This document shows positions 35,042-42,769 of a stretch of DNA of 64,000 nt, in pieces; the stretch's first letter is position 1; the number at the start of each line of letters is the position of its first letter. The DNA comes from Rhizobium sp. Root274 (GTDB taxonomy: Bacteria; Pseudomonadota; Alphaproteobacteria; Rhizobiales; Rhizobiaceae), in assembly GCF_001429245.1 (NCBI RefSeq), contig NZ_LMJE01000007.1:535127-599126 (forward strand), written 5' to 3'. Made by a program: the position numbers and the translations under genes. The notes beneath the pieces were generated by a model, which made no database searches, was not told the DNA's origin, and saw only the letters and a program-made list of their open reading frames with translations.

Positions 35042-35442
35042 GCGGACCGCTCCGCAGGCAGGTATGTCAGGTCATGGCTGACGCAAGCATCAAGGAGCCG
35101 GCCATCGAGAATTGCGACAAGCGTTTCGAGCACGGCCTCGCGTTCCCGCAGGATATCCCCGTTCCAGAACCTGACCGCTGACCACCCATTTGCATTCATG
35201 AAGGCATTCCGTTTCGCATCATAGTCACTGTCTGCATGCTGACTTCCATCGACTTCTACCACGAGCAGTGCCTCACGACAGGCAAAGTCGGCAAAGTAAG
35301 GCCCAATCGGCAGCTGCTGGACGAATTTGTGCCCCGCCAGACGGCGCGCTCGCAATTCGCTCCACAAGGCGGCCTCTGCATCATTCTCCACCTTGCGAAG
35401 GCTTCTCGCCCGTGCCGTCTTCCTCTGGTTCGCACCCCGCAT
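35038..35442 (-). CDS. DUF559-domain protein, Vsr-like nuclease fold
   Basis: The 134-aa protein has the DUF559/Vsr-like layout of the PD-(D/E)XK superfamily. An N-terminal basic helix is followed by EAALWSELRARRLAGHKFVQ, then PIGPYFADFACREALLVVEV and DGSQHADSDYDAKRN. FADFAC and VVEVDGSQH supply the expected Asp and Glu-X-Asp-type acidic residues. The C-terminal VRFWNGDIL is also typical. Such small proteins occur as orphan genes in many genomes and their activity is rarely tested. Here the stop codon overlaps the start of the next gene, unusual for an orphan. Confidence 0.85.
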   Translation of the reverse strand: MRGANQRKTARARSLRKVENDAEAALWSELRARRLAGHKFVQQLPIGPYFADFACREALLVVEVDGSQHADSDYDAKRNAFMNANGWSAVRFWNGDILREREAVLETLVAILDGRLLDACVSHDLTYLPAERSA

Positions 35443-35476
35443 CTGTGCCCCCTAGACCACATCGCGCTCTGCAAAT

Positions 35477-35602
35477 GCCCCTCACCCTGCCCTCTCCCCG
35501 CAGGCGGGGAGAGGGAGGAGCGCGTGGCCGGCGGTGAGGCCTTCTCCCCGCCTGCGGGGAGAAGGTGCCCGAAGGGCGGATGAGGGGCAACCAAACACAG
35601 CG
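35477..35602. repeat. RIME-like palindromic element, tandem copy A
   Basis: The core, bounded by the inverted pair GCCCCTCA (35477-35484) and TGAGGGGC (35581-35588), is 112 bp. Inside are two large palindromes, CCTCTCCCCG/CGGGGAGAGG (35491-35514) and CCTTCTCCCCG/CGGGGAGAAGG (35530-35555). Length and two-palindrome layout fit RIME1 of Rhizobiaceae. The repeated unit extends a further 14 bases (AACCAAACACAGCG). A second copy starts 188 bases on. No gene is seen in the 355-base gap 35443-35797 that holds both. Confidence 0.85.
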
Positions 35603-35664
35603 CCATCCTCATCACCCCTCTCTAACCGCTCGCTTCCCCCCGCTCTGTTCCGCGTCAAGCGTAA

Positions 35665-35791
35665 GCCCCTCACCCTGCCCTCTCCCCGCAGGCGGGGAGA
35701 GGGAGGAGCGCGTGGCCGGCGGCAAGGCCTTCTCCCCCGCCTATGGGGAGAAGGTCCCCGAAGGGCGGATGAGGGGCAACCAAACACAGCG
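35665..35791. repeat. RIME-like palindromic element, tandem copy B
   Basis: This second copy is nearly identical to copy A and shares the 3' flank AACCAAACACAGCG. Its second palindrome is slightly damaged (CCCCCGCCTATGGGG in place of CCCCGCCTGCGGGG). It ends six bases before the AAA+ ATPase stop codon, so it may form the 3' end of that part of the transcript. Confidence 0.85.
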
Positions 35792-35797
35792 TCAGCC

Positions 35798-37714
35798 TCA
35801 CCACGTCCCCTCCGCCTTCAGCCGCTCGATCTCCGCGATCGCCCGCTCCCGCTGCCGTTCCCGGCGGATGATCTCATCCACCGCTGCCTCGTCCGACTTG
35901 TCGGCGTAGCGGAATTCGCTGTCGGCGTATCGGTTGATCTCTTGGCAGATCATCTCCATCGTCACCGGACCGCGCAGCGCCTCGATCATCGCGCGCTTCT
36001 CGTCATAGCTCTTGTGCACGAAGGCCTCAGGGCGCTCAAACCAGGCATCCGGCAGCTCGACATCCATTGCCCGCATCTTGATGGCATCGGTAATGTTCTT
36101 GATCGCGCGGCCAGTGAAGCGCGGTTCGGCGAGCTTGATCGCGTGCAGGTAGGCGCCGACATCGGCAAGCGTCTCGATCTTGCCCTCTGCCTTCTCGTAG
36201 CGATCCCAAACGGCGACGAGGCCGTCTTCCTTGGGCCGGTCATGTTCGCCATAGGAGCGGCTGACCGCCTTCTGGATTTCCTGGCCGGCAAACAGCTGGT
36301 GGTCGCCGAGCGGGATCTGATGGTTCTTGCCGACGAGCAGCGAGAAGATGTCGATATAGTCCTCGCGCGTCTGCGGCCCGTCGACCAGCCAGCGGGCGCC
36401 GGCGCGCTGGCGCAGGGCATCGTCGACATCCTCGGGGTAGTTGGAGAACATGCCGAAGGTCGCATTGCCCCTGACCACCGTCGAGGCGCCGGCAAAGCTC
36501 TCCATCAAAACGGCGGTCACCTCGTGCTGCCCCGATGACGCCCGGTCGTCGGAGCGCTTGGCCGTCACCTGGTCCACATCGTCGATCGTGCCGAAGCCGA
36601 TGACGCGCGGGTTGAGGACATTGTTGACGAAGGCTTTCGCATTCTGGCCGGACTTGCCCTGATAGGACGAGATCTGGTCGACGCCGAAATTCTCGTAGTG
36701 GAAGGCGTAGCCGGCCATCTTGCAGTAGTCGTTCAAGAGGCCCGCCAGCATCTGGATCAGGATCGTCTTGCCCGTGCCCGGCATGCCGTCGCCGATGAAG
36801 GTGAAGAGAAAGCCGCCAAGCTCGACGAAGGGGTTCATCTGCCGGTCGAAATCATAGGCCATCAGCATCTTGGCAAGCTTCAGCGCCTGATATTTGGCGA
36901 TGTGGTTGCCGATGATCTCTTCCGGCTTCTTGAAGCTCATCGAAAGCGGCTTGGACTTGGCGCTCGGCACGGCGTCGAAACCGTCGAGGGTAAAATCGTC
37001 CTGGTCGACGCGGATATGGGCATTCTCGAAGGCGCCGAGGTGCTCGAACCGCGCTTTCCGGGTGAGAAGCCCTTGGAGAGCGAGTTCGGCAAAGGCGCGG
37101 GTGCGGCCGATCACGGTCGTATCGTCACCCGCCCCCTTCAAGCCTGCATCAAGCCCGCCGACCAGGCTTTTCAAGCCGTCCTGTGCGGTGTCGAAGAGGA
37201 AATCCGGCTCGCGCAAGCCGTCATGCTCAGCGCTCTCGCCGGAAACGGTCGCCAGCAGATAGGCGGATAAGGCGAAGGCACAGACATAAGCCGACGAGGC
37301 CAGTAGCCCCTTGAACCGTGCCGCCTCCTCGCCCTGCAAGGGAGCGGTGATATTGCGGGCCTGCAGGCTTTCAAGCTCGGTCTGCCGGGCGAAGACGTCG
37401 GCGACAGCAAGCGCCACCTGCGCCCCGCGCCTGATCCGGTAGAGGACCGTGTGCTGGGCGGGCGTGAGCAGCGGATCGCCCTGCCCGCTCGCCTGAATGG
37501 TCTTGGTCAGGTCCACCTCACGGGTCTTGCGCACCGAACCGGTGGATACGGTCGAGACGAAGCGCCGGCCTGTCCCGGCAAGAGTGGCCCCATCGCTGCC
37601 GCCATCGCCGGCATCCAGCACCACGAAGCGCGTGACGAGGCCCTGGGCGACGACAAGATGTCTGGCAATGTCCGCCTCGTGCAGCGTGGTCAGCCCGGCC
37701 GTCAACTCGCTCAT
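35798..37714 (-). CDS. AAA+ ATPase of an uncharacterised six-gene cluster
   Basis: The 638-aa protein has a poorly characterised N-terminal half and a single AAA+ module. A hydrophobic stretch at about 136-158 (LASSAYVCAFALSAYLLATV) may touch membrane or be buried. Walker A (GMPGTGKT) is near 311, Walker B (IDDVDQV) near 378, sensor 1 (GNATFGMFSN) near 418, the arginine-finger region (RQRAGARW) near 437, and a sensor-2-like GRAIKN near 535. A basic/acidic helix (RRERQRERAIAEIERLK) ends the protein. All catalytic residues are intact. The single-module layout recalls Vps4/Cdc48-type remodelers. It follows the 391-aa gene by three bases. Confidence 0.88.
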   Translation of the reverse strand: MSELTAGLTTLHEADIARHLVVAQGLVTRFVVLDAGDGGSDGATLAGTGRRFVSTVSTGSVRKTREVDLTKTIQASGQGDPLLTPAQHTVLYRIRRGAQVALAVADVFARQTELESLQARNITAPLQGEEAARFKGLLASSAYVCAFALSAYLLATVSGESAEHDGLREPDFLFDTAQDGLKSLVGGLDAGLKGAGDDTTVIGRTRAFAELALQGLLTRKARFEHLGAFENAHIRVDQDDFTLDGFDAVPSAKSKPLSMSFKKPEEIIGNHIAKYQALKLAKMLMAYDFDRQMNPFVELGGFLFTFIGDGMPGTGKTILIQMLAGLLNDYCKMAGYAFHYENFGVDQISSYQGKSGQNAKAFVNNVLNPRVIGFGTIDDVDQVTAKRSDDRASSGQHEVTAVLMESFAGASTVVRGNATFGMFSNYPEDVDDALRQRAGARWLVDGPQTREDYIDIFSLLVGKNHQIPLGDHQLFAGQEIQKAVSRSYGEHDRPKEDGLVAVWDRYEKAEGKIETLADVGAYLHAIKLAEPRFTGRAIKNITDAIKMRAMDVELPDAWFERPEAFVHKSYDEKRAMIEALRGPVTMEMICQEINRYADSEFRYADKSDEAAVDEIIRRERQRERAIAEIERLKAEGTW

Positions 37715-37717
37715 CTC

Positions 37718-38893
37718 TTAGACCTCGCTGACGATCTGGTCGCCGGAAATAACGTGGACCTTGTAATTGCCGAAGACGGCCCCCACTTCGCCGGCCGCAT
37801 AAAGCGCCTGATAGGCATCATGCGGCACCAGCGCGTGTTTCTCGTACGTCGAGACGCCCATGCGCGCGGCCTCGAGATCATGCGTCTCGATATGGAATTC
37901 CTGGATTGCCGGCGTCGAGGAAAAGAAGCCCTTGGTCGCCGCTTGCTCCCGCTTGGAAAACACCTCCTGCACCGTCCAGGTCATCACCCAGGCATTTTCA
38001 GGCTTGCGCACGCGGCTGAGGATCTCGTTCACCCGGCCGGTATTCTCGGTGATCCCCGTCGAATAAAGCGGTCCGAGCACGACGCGGCGGATCGATTTCG
38101 GATGGAGCGTCGGAAAATCCCGGTCCATATTGGTGGCGATCGTCGCGGGTGTGAGCGAAAAGGCCGAGTTCCTTGCGCAGAAATCGTCGAAACTGCGGGC
38201 GAGTTCGGGGTTCAGTAACCCACCGACCGGAAGCGGGATCTCCACGCGGTCGTCGAGCCGCCCCTCCGGCGTGACCAGGATCTTCGTCACGTTTTCCGAG
38301 GAATCCTCGACGGTCGCGAGATAGATCATCGGCAAGGTGCTTGTCCCGTCGAAGGCCGCCCAGGAGACCAGATAGCTCGGCCGCCGCGTCTCGCCGTTGA
38401 CGCTGACGGCAACGGTCGTGGGCAGCACGAAGGGCGAAAAGACTTCGCCGGCCCCCACCTGTTCCAGATAGAGCCGCTCGGCCATCTGCTGCTGCAGGGC
38501 TTGGGGAAACGCCTTCTGTCGCAGGATGAAATCGACCATTTCCTCACGCAAGGCCTGGGCGGCCGGGATCGCAGCCAGCCGCTGCGCAGCACCTGCCCGA
38601 TCGTTTTCCAGCTCCAACACGTTCTTGAAAACCGGAAAGCCGCTCTCGGCCCGGGAAATCTTGAACTGCTCGCTGAACGCAACGCGGTTGTGCCAGGAGG
38701 CAAAGGAATTGCGCAGCCGGTCGAGATAAGGCAGCAGATGCAGCCCCGGCGGCCCGTTCTGCAGGATCCGCCGCTCCGGCAGGCCGAAGAAGAGCTCAAG
38801 CCCGGTGAGCGCCGCCGAAATGGTGGCGAAATAGGATGCAACGGCGCTGCTGCGATCAATGGCGTTCAAAGGTGGCCCCTCAGGCTGGAGCAT
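37718..38893 (-). CDS. Conserved protein of unknown function, second gene of the AAA+ cluster
   Basis: I do not recognise the family of this 391-aa protein. It starts MLQPEGPPLNAIDRSSAVAS and has no signal peptide. A helical N-terminal third (RLRNSFASWHNRVAFSEQFK) gives way to a beta-rich middle (PTTVAVSVNGETRRPSYLVS, KILVTPEGRLDDRVEIPLPV) and a mixed C-terminal part (VMTWTVQEVFSKREQAATKG). The gene lies between the coiled-coil gene (seven-base gap) and the ATPase gene (three-base gap), so the three are surely one transcript. It may be an adaptor between them, but that is inference. Confidence 0.8.
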   Translation of the reverse strand: MLQPEGPPLNAIDRSSAVASYFATISAALTGLELFFGLPERRILQNGPPGLHLLPYLDRLRNSFASWHNRVAFSEQFKISRAESGFPVFKNVLELENDRAGAAQRLAAIPAAQALREEMVDFILRQKAFPQALQQQMAERLYLEQVGAGEVFSPFVLPTTVAVSVNGETRRPSYLVSWAAFDGTSTLPMIYLATVEDSSENVTKILVTPEGRLDDRVEIPLPVGGLLNPELARSFDDFCARNSAFSLTPATIATNMDRDFPTLHPKSIRRVVLGPLYSTGITENTGRVNEILSRVRKPENAWVMTWTVQEVFSKREQAATKGFFSSTPAIQEFHIETHDLEAARMGVSTYEKHALVPHDAYQALYAAGEVGAVFGNYKVHVISGDQIVSEV

Positions 38894-38900
38894 CCGAACA

Positions 38901-39989
38901 TCACGGCTTCACGTAATTGGCCGCATTATGCTTGTCGAGCACACCCTGGAAGCGCCGGGCAAAGGCCTCGTCCGCCAGCTTCTTGCGTCGCTGGATGTCC
39001 TGCGTCGACAGCATGTTCTTCTCATGCAGTTCGAGCAGGTCGCCGATATGCCGCTGGGCAGCAGCGCCGATGCCGGCCATGGTTTCCTCCGCTGCGGTGT
39101 CCACCTGGGAGCCGAGCGTGTTGATCCGGTGGGCGACCTCCTGCTGGGCAGCCGTCTTCAAACTGTCTTCCAGCGCCTTGTAGAGCACGATCCGCTGCTC
39201 GGTATCGATGGTCAGCTTGTTGATCAGCGTGTTCTGCGCGGCAATCTGATTGTTGAGGCTGTCGACGAAGGTCTGGAACATCGACGTATAGCGTTCCAGC
39301 GTCTGGCTTTCCGCCAGAAGCTCCTGCTCGCGTGCCTGGGCCTGGTTGTATTCGGTGGCGAGCTTCGAGCGCTCCGCTTCGAGATCTGTTCGCGCGCCGG
39401 TATCGGTGGACGCGGCGATCTTGTTTTCGATGTCCAGCAGCATCGGGTTCAACTGCTCGATCCGGGCCTGGGTCGTTTCCAGGTTGGCGATCGTCTGCTT
39501 GCGCCGCTCGATCACCTGGATCAGGCTTGCTTCGGAGCTCTTGTAGCGCTCGTCGAGCACGCTTTTCTGCTCTTTCAGGATGCCGACAATGCTGTCCGAT
39601 TTGGCCAGGAGTTCCTGCAGATTGCCGGCGAGCGACATGTTGCGCACCCGCTCGGTCCGCATCCGCTGCGCCTTCTGCTTGGAGAAGATGCCGATGAATT
39701 TTTCGTATCCGGAAAAGCTCTTCATACTTTCGAATTCGGAGCCGAAGACGTTCGTCGCATCCTCCAGCCCGATGATCAGGTCGGCGATATTCGCCTCCAT
39801 CACCTTCTGCTGCTTGAGAACATCGTCGATCCGGGCGTTTTCGATATCGAAATTGGGATCGGAAAGTTTCGAATCGCTGCGCGCCAGCGTGTCGAGCACG
39901 CTGCCGGACTGCTCGATCTTGCCGCGCATCTCGGCCACGACCTGGCGTGTCTTTTCGATTTCGCTGTCGAAGGATTGCAATTGAGCCAT
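38901..39989 (-). CDS. Long coiled-coil protein, first gene of the AAA+ cluster
   Basis: The 362-aa, almost entirely alpha-helical protein begins MAQLQSFDSEIEKTRQVVAE. Heptad-like patterns run through most of its length, for example VIERRKQTIANLETTQARI, and it lacks any membrane segment or signal peptide. The C-terminal part is also helical (RRKKLADEAFARRFQGVLDK). The architecture recalls filament-forming or membrane-coating helical proteins such as PspA/ESCRT-III or the TelA group, without clear homology visible to me. GGGGA lies six bases before the ATG. It starts the transcript that continues into the 391-aa protein and the ATPase. Confidence 0.82.
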   Translation of the reverse strand: MAQLQSFDSEIEKTRQVVAEMRGKIEQSGSVLDTLARSDSKLSDPNFDIENARIDDVLKQQKVMEANIADLIIGLEDATNVFGSEFESMKSFSGYEKFIGIFSKQKAQRMRTERVRNMSLAGNLQELLAKSDSIVGILKEQKSVLDERYKSSEASLIQVIERRKQTIANLETTQARIEQLNPMLLDIENKIAASTDTGARTDLEAERSKLATEYNQAQAREQELLAESQTLERYTSMFQTFVDSLNNQIAAQNTLINKLTIDTEQRIVLYKALEDSLKTAAQQEVAHRINTLGSQVDTAAEETMAGIGAAAQRHIGDLLELHEKNMLSTQDIQRRKKLADEAFARRFQGVLDKHNAANYVKP

Positions 39990-40141
39990 GTCGTCCCCTG
40001 TCTCTCCCGTCGGACTGTGCCGACCTCTCCGATGCCAGCATAGCGGGATTTTCTCTCCGCGAAAGCGATGCTAAGCACAACGCACTCGCCCATTCGATAT
40101 GGATGGCGAACAGAGTTGCACAAGAGGCCATGACGGAGAAA

Positions 40142-40168
40142 TGCGACAGCCTTTCTGCGGCTGTCGCA
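40142..40168 (-). terminator. Hairpin downstream of the cytochrome c gene
   Basis: TGCGACAGCC and GGCTGTCGCA form a perfect 10-bp stem with a seven-base loop, 20 bases after the cytochrome stop codon. The minus strand continues TTTCTCC, so it is a moderate terminator. Confidence 0.5.
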
Positions 40169-40188
40169 ATCGAGGGGAAACCCAGGCC

Positions 40189-40575
40189 TTACTGGCCGCC
40201 GGCCGCCGGATCCTTCAGATAGGCGATGATATTGGCGAGGTCGTCGTCCTTCTTCACGCCGGCAAAGGCCATCTTCGTGCCCTTGACCACAGTCCGCGGC
40301 GCTTTCAGATATTCCGTGAGCAAGGCCTCGTCCCACACCTTGCCCTGGCCGAATTCGGTCATGGCGGTGGAGTATTTGTAATCGGCGATCGAGGCCACCG
40401 GACGACCGACGACGCCCTGCAGCGTCGGGCCGACCTTGTTTTTGGCTTCGGTCGCGATGTGACAGGCGGAACAGACCTTGAAGGCCTTGGCGCCGGCGAC
40501 CGGATCGCCCTCGGCAAGCGCCGGGATCGGAAGGGTAAGCGCGGACAAAAGCACGAGCATGGAAGACGTCTTCAT
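40189..40575 (-). CDS. Class I c-type cytochrome (cytochrome c2-like)
   Basis: The 128-aa periplasmic cytochrome has a signal peptide (MKTSSMLVLLSALTLPIPAL, cleaved near AEG). The haem attachment motif is CSACH (residues 35-39). The sixth-ligand Met is in KGTKMAFAGVKK, as in the mitochondrial/c2 group. The block NKVGPTLQGVVGRP is the typical early loop. It shuttles electrons, but the partner oxidase or photosystem cannot be told. A TTGAC-N4-ATCAA site about 93 bases upstream suggests control by an Fnr/FixK-type regulator. Confidence 0.93.
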   Translation of the reverse strand: MKTSSMLVLLSALTLPIPALAEGDPVAGAKAFKVCSACHIATEAKNKVGPTLQGVVGRPVASIADYKYSTAMTEFGQGKVWDEALLTEYLKAPRTVVKGTKMAFAGVKKDDDLANIIAYLKDPAAGGQ

Positions 40576-40661
40576 CGGAACTCCTCTTGAACCTGTTCGA
40601 CAAACGCCCTGAGGCGCCTCGCATCATGATACCCCTTCGCACGAGAGGGCAACGGCGCGCA

Positions 40662-40675
40662 TTGACGCGCATCAA
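40662..40675. promoter_or_regulatory. Fnr/FixK-type box upstream of the cytochrome gene
   Basis: TTGACGCGCATCAA matches the Fnr/FixK consensus TTGAT-N4-ATCAA in nine of ten conserved bases. Its centre is 93 bases from the cytochrome ATG. It also lies about 175 bases before choX, a less likely target. Confidence 0.5.
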
Positions 40676-40844
40676 GAGAGCGGCAATTTTCGGCATTCGC
40701 GACATTGGTGTCGTATTGCGACGTATCATGGGGATGGAGGTCGCAAACAGGGGTCATGCCGCGGCGCAAACGCACGGGCATCCTTGCAATTCTTCGGTAT
40801 TGATTGTTGACTTGGGAACTTAATTAAAAAAACGGGAGCCTATA

Positions 40845-41801
40845 ATGCATACTTTCCTCGCCTGTCGCCGCACCCTCGTCGCCACCGTTTCGCTGCTGGC
40901 GCTCTCCGCCATGCCGCTCGCGGCCGCAGAAGCCGAGAGCTGCTCGACCGTCCGCTTCTCCGATGTTGGCTGGACCGACATCACCGCAACGACGGCCACC
41001 GCCTCGGTCATTCTGAAAGCGCTCGGCTATGAGCCGACCACCACGGTGCTCTCCGTTCCGGTCACCTATTCCTCGCTGAAGAACAAGGACATCGACGTCT
41101 TCCTCGGCAACTGGATGCCGACCATGGAAGGTGACCTCGCTCCCTATCGCGACGACAAGTCGGTCGAGATCTTCGGCCCGAACCTTGAAGGCGCAAAATA
41201 CACGCTCGCCACCAATGCCAAGGGCGCCGAACTCGGCATCAAGGATTTCGCCGATATCGCGAAGAACGCCGACGCGCTCGGCGGCAAGATCTACGGCATC
41301 GAGCCGGGCAATGACGGCAACCGCCTGATCCTCGACATGATCGACGCCAACAAGTTCGATCTCGGCAAGTTCGAAGTGGTCGAATCCTCCGAGCAGGGCA
41401 TGCTGGCCCAGGTCGCCCGTGCCGAAAAGGATGGCGAACCGGTGGTTTTCCTCGGCTGGGAACCGCATCCGATGAATGCCAACTTCAAGCTGACCTATCT
41501 CTCGGGCGGCGATGATGTCTTCGGCCCGAACTTCGGCGGCGCCACCATCTTCACCAACACCCGCGCAGGTTACACCGCCGAATGCCCGAATGTCGGCAAG
41601 TTCGTCACCAACCTGAAGTTCTCGCTCCAGATGGAAAACGAGATCATGGGCAAGATCCTCAATGACGGCGCCGATGCAGAAGTAGCGGCAACCGACTGGC
41701 TGAAGGCCAACCCGACCGTGATCGACCCCTGGCTTGCCGGCGTCACCACAAAAGACGGTTCCGAAGGCCTCCCGGCAGTGAAGACGGCCCTCGGCCTCTG
41801 A
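40845..41801 (+). CDS. choX: Choline ABC transporter, periplasmic binding protein
   Basis: The 318-aa secreted binding protein captures choline for the ChoXWV importer. A signal peptide ends near AAAEAE. The aromatic cage that holds the quaternary ammonium is visible: VGWTDI, GNWMPT, YGIEPGNDGN and LGWEPHPMN. The paired Cys residues near the start and end (ESCSTV, AECPNV) may form a disulphide. It starts a three-gene operon with choW and choV. Choline serves as carbon source and glycine betaine precursor in rhizobia. A promoter-like AT-rich stretch (AACTTAATTAAAAAA) lies just upstream. Confidence 0.95.
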   Translation: MHTFLACRRTLVATVSLLALSAMPLAAAEAESCSTVRFSDVGWTDITATTATASVILKALGYEPTTTVLSVPVTYSSLKNKDIDVFLGNWMPTMEGDLAPYRDDKSVEIFGPNLEGAKYTLATNAKGAELGIKDFADIAKNADALGGKIYGIEPGNDGNRLILDMIDANKFDLGKFEVVESSEQGMLAQVARAEKDGEPVVFLGWEPHPMNANFKLTYLSGGDDVFGPNFGGATIFTNTRAGYTAECPNVGKFVTNLKFSLQMENEIMGKILNDGADAEVAATDWLKANPTVIDPWLAGVTTKDGSEGLPAVKTALGL

Positions 41802-41893
41802 CAGCAGTCCATCGACGAGGGAACCGCGCGGAAAGAGGGGGAGCTTTTCGCGCGGTCTCCAGGCAAGACACTTGAGCCTGTTCGGGGACATCC

Positions 41894-42769
41894 ATGAACT
41901 TTCTGACCGACTACAAATTGCCCATCGGGGCACTGTCGAAGAGTTTTGTCGATTGGTTGACCACCAATCTCGACGTGCTGTTCGATCTGATCGCCACCAT
42001 CCTCAGCGCCTCGATCAATGCGATGCTGTTCGTCCTGCAGGGCCCGTTCCTGAAAGGCACCGCGCTTGAGCCCTTCTATCCGCTCCTGATGATCGCGCTC
42101 TTCTCGCTGTTTGCTTGGTTCATGCGCCGGTCGATCGGCGTTGTGGTCTTCACTTTCCTGGGCCTGCTCCTGATCTACAACCAGGGCTACTGGAAGGAGA
42201 CCATGGAGACACTGGCGCTGGTGCTGGCCGCAGCCGGGGTATCAATGGTGATCGGGGTACCCGTCGGCATCGCCTGCGCCCGCCGCCCCTGGCTCTATAC
42301 GGCCGTGCGCCCCGTGCTCGACCTCATGCAGACGATCCCCACCTTCGTCTACCTCATCCCGGCGCTCATACTCTTCGGCCTCGGCATGGTGCCGGGTCTG
42401 ATCGCGACCGTCATCTTCGCCATTCCCGCGCCGATCCGCCTCACGCGCCTCGGCATCATCTCCACCCCGCCATCCCTGGTGGAGGCCGCCGTGGCCTTTG
42501 GTGCGACACCCTCCCAGGTGCTGCGCAAGGTGGAACTGCCGTTCGCCACGCCGCAGATCATGGCAGGCCTCACCCAGACCATCATGCTGTCGCTCTCGAT
42601 GGTCGTGATCGCGGCACTGGTCGGCGCAAGCGGCCTTGGCGTTCCCGTTGTCCGGGCGCTCAACACCGTCAACATCGCCCGTGGTTTCGAGGCAGGCCTC
42701 TGCATCGTCATCCTCGCCATCATTCTCGACCGGATCTTCCGCATCCCCGGCATGGGAGACGACGCATGA
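41894..42769 (+). CDS. choW: Choline ABC transporter permease
   Basis: The 291-aa inner-membrane permease of the OpuAB/ProW family starts MNFLTDYKLPIGALSKSFVD. Six or seven hydrophobic segments are visible, and the EAA-type coupling loop is VEAAVAFGATPSQVLRKVEL. MQTIPTFVYLIPALILFGLG is a hallmark of quaternary-amine permeases. It overlaps choV by four bases (ATGA) and lies 92 bases after choX. Confidence 0.95.
   Translation: MNFLTDYKLPIGALSKSFVDWLTTNLDVLFDLIATILSASINAMLFVLQGPFLKGTALEPFYPLLMIALFSLFAWFMRRSIGVVVFTFLGLLLIYNQGYWKETMETLALVLAAAGVSMVIGVPVGIACARRPWLYTAVRPVLDLMQTIPTFVYLIPALILFGLGMVPGLIATVIFAIPAPIRLTRLGIISTPPSLVEAAVAFGATPSQVLRKVELPFATPQIMAGLTQTIMLSLSMVVIAALVGASGLGVPVVRALNTVNIARGFEAGLCIVILAIILDRIFRIPGMGDDA

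Noticed and set aside
35477..35791. Possible CRISPR array from two repeated blocks
   Set aside because: There are only two copies, each over 120 bp and built of internal palindromes, and no cas genes lie near. They fit RIME-like elements.
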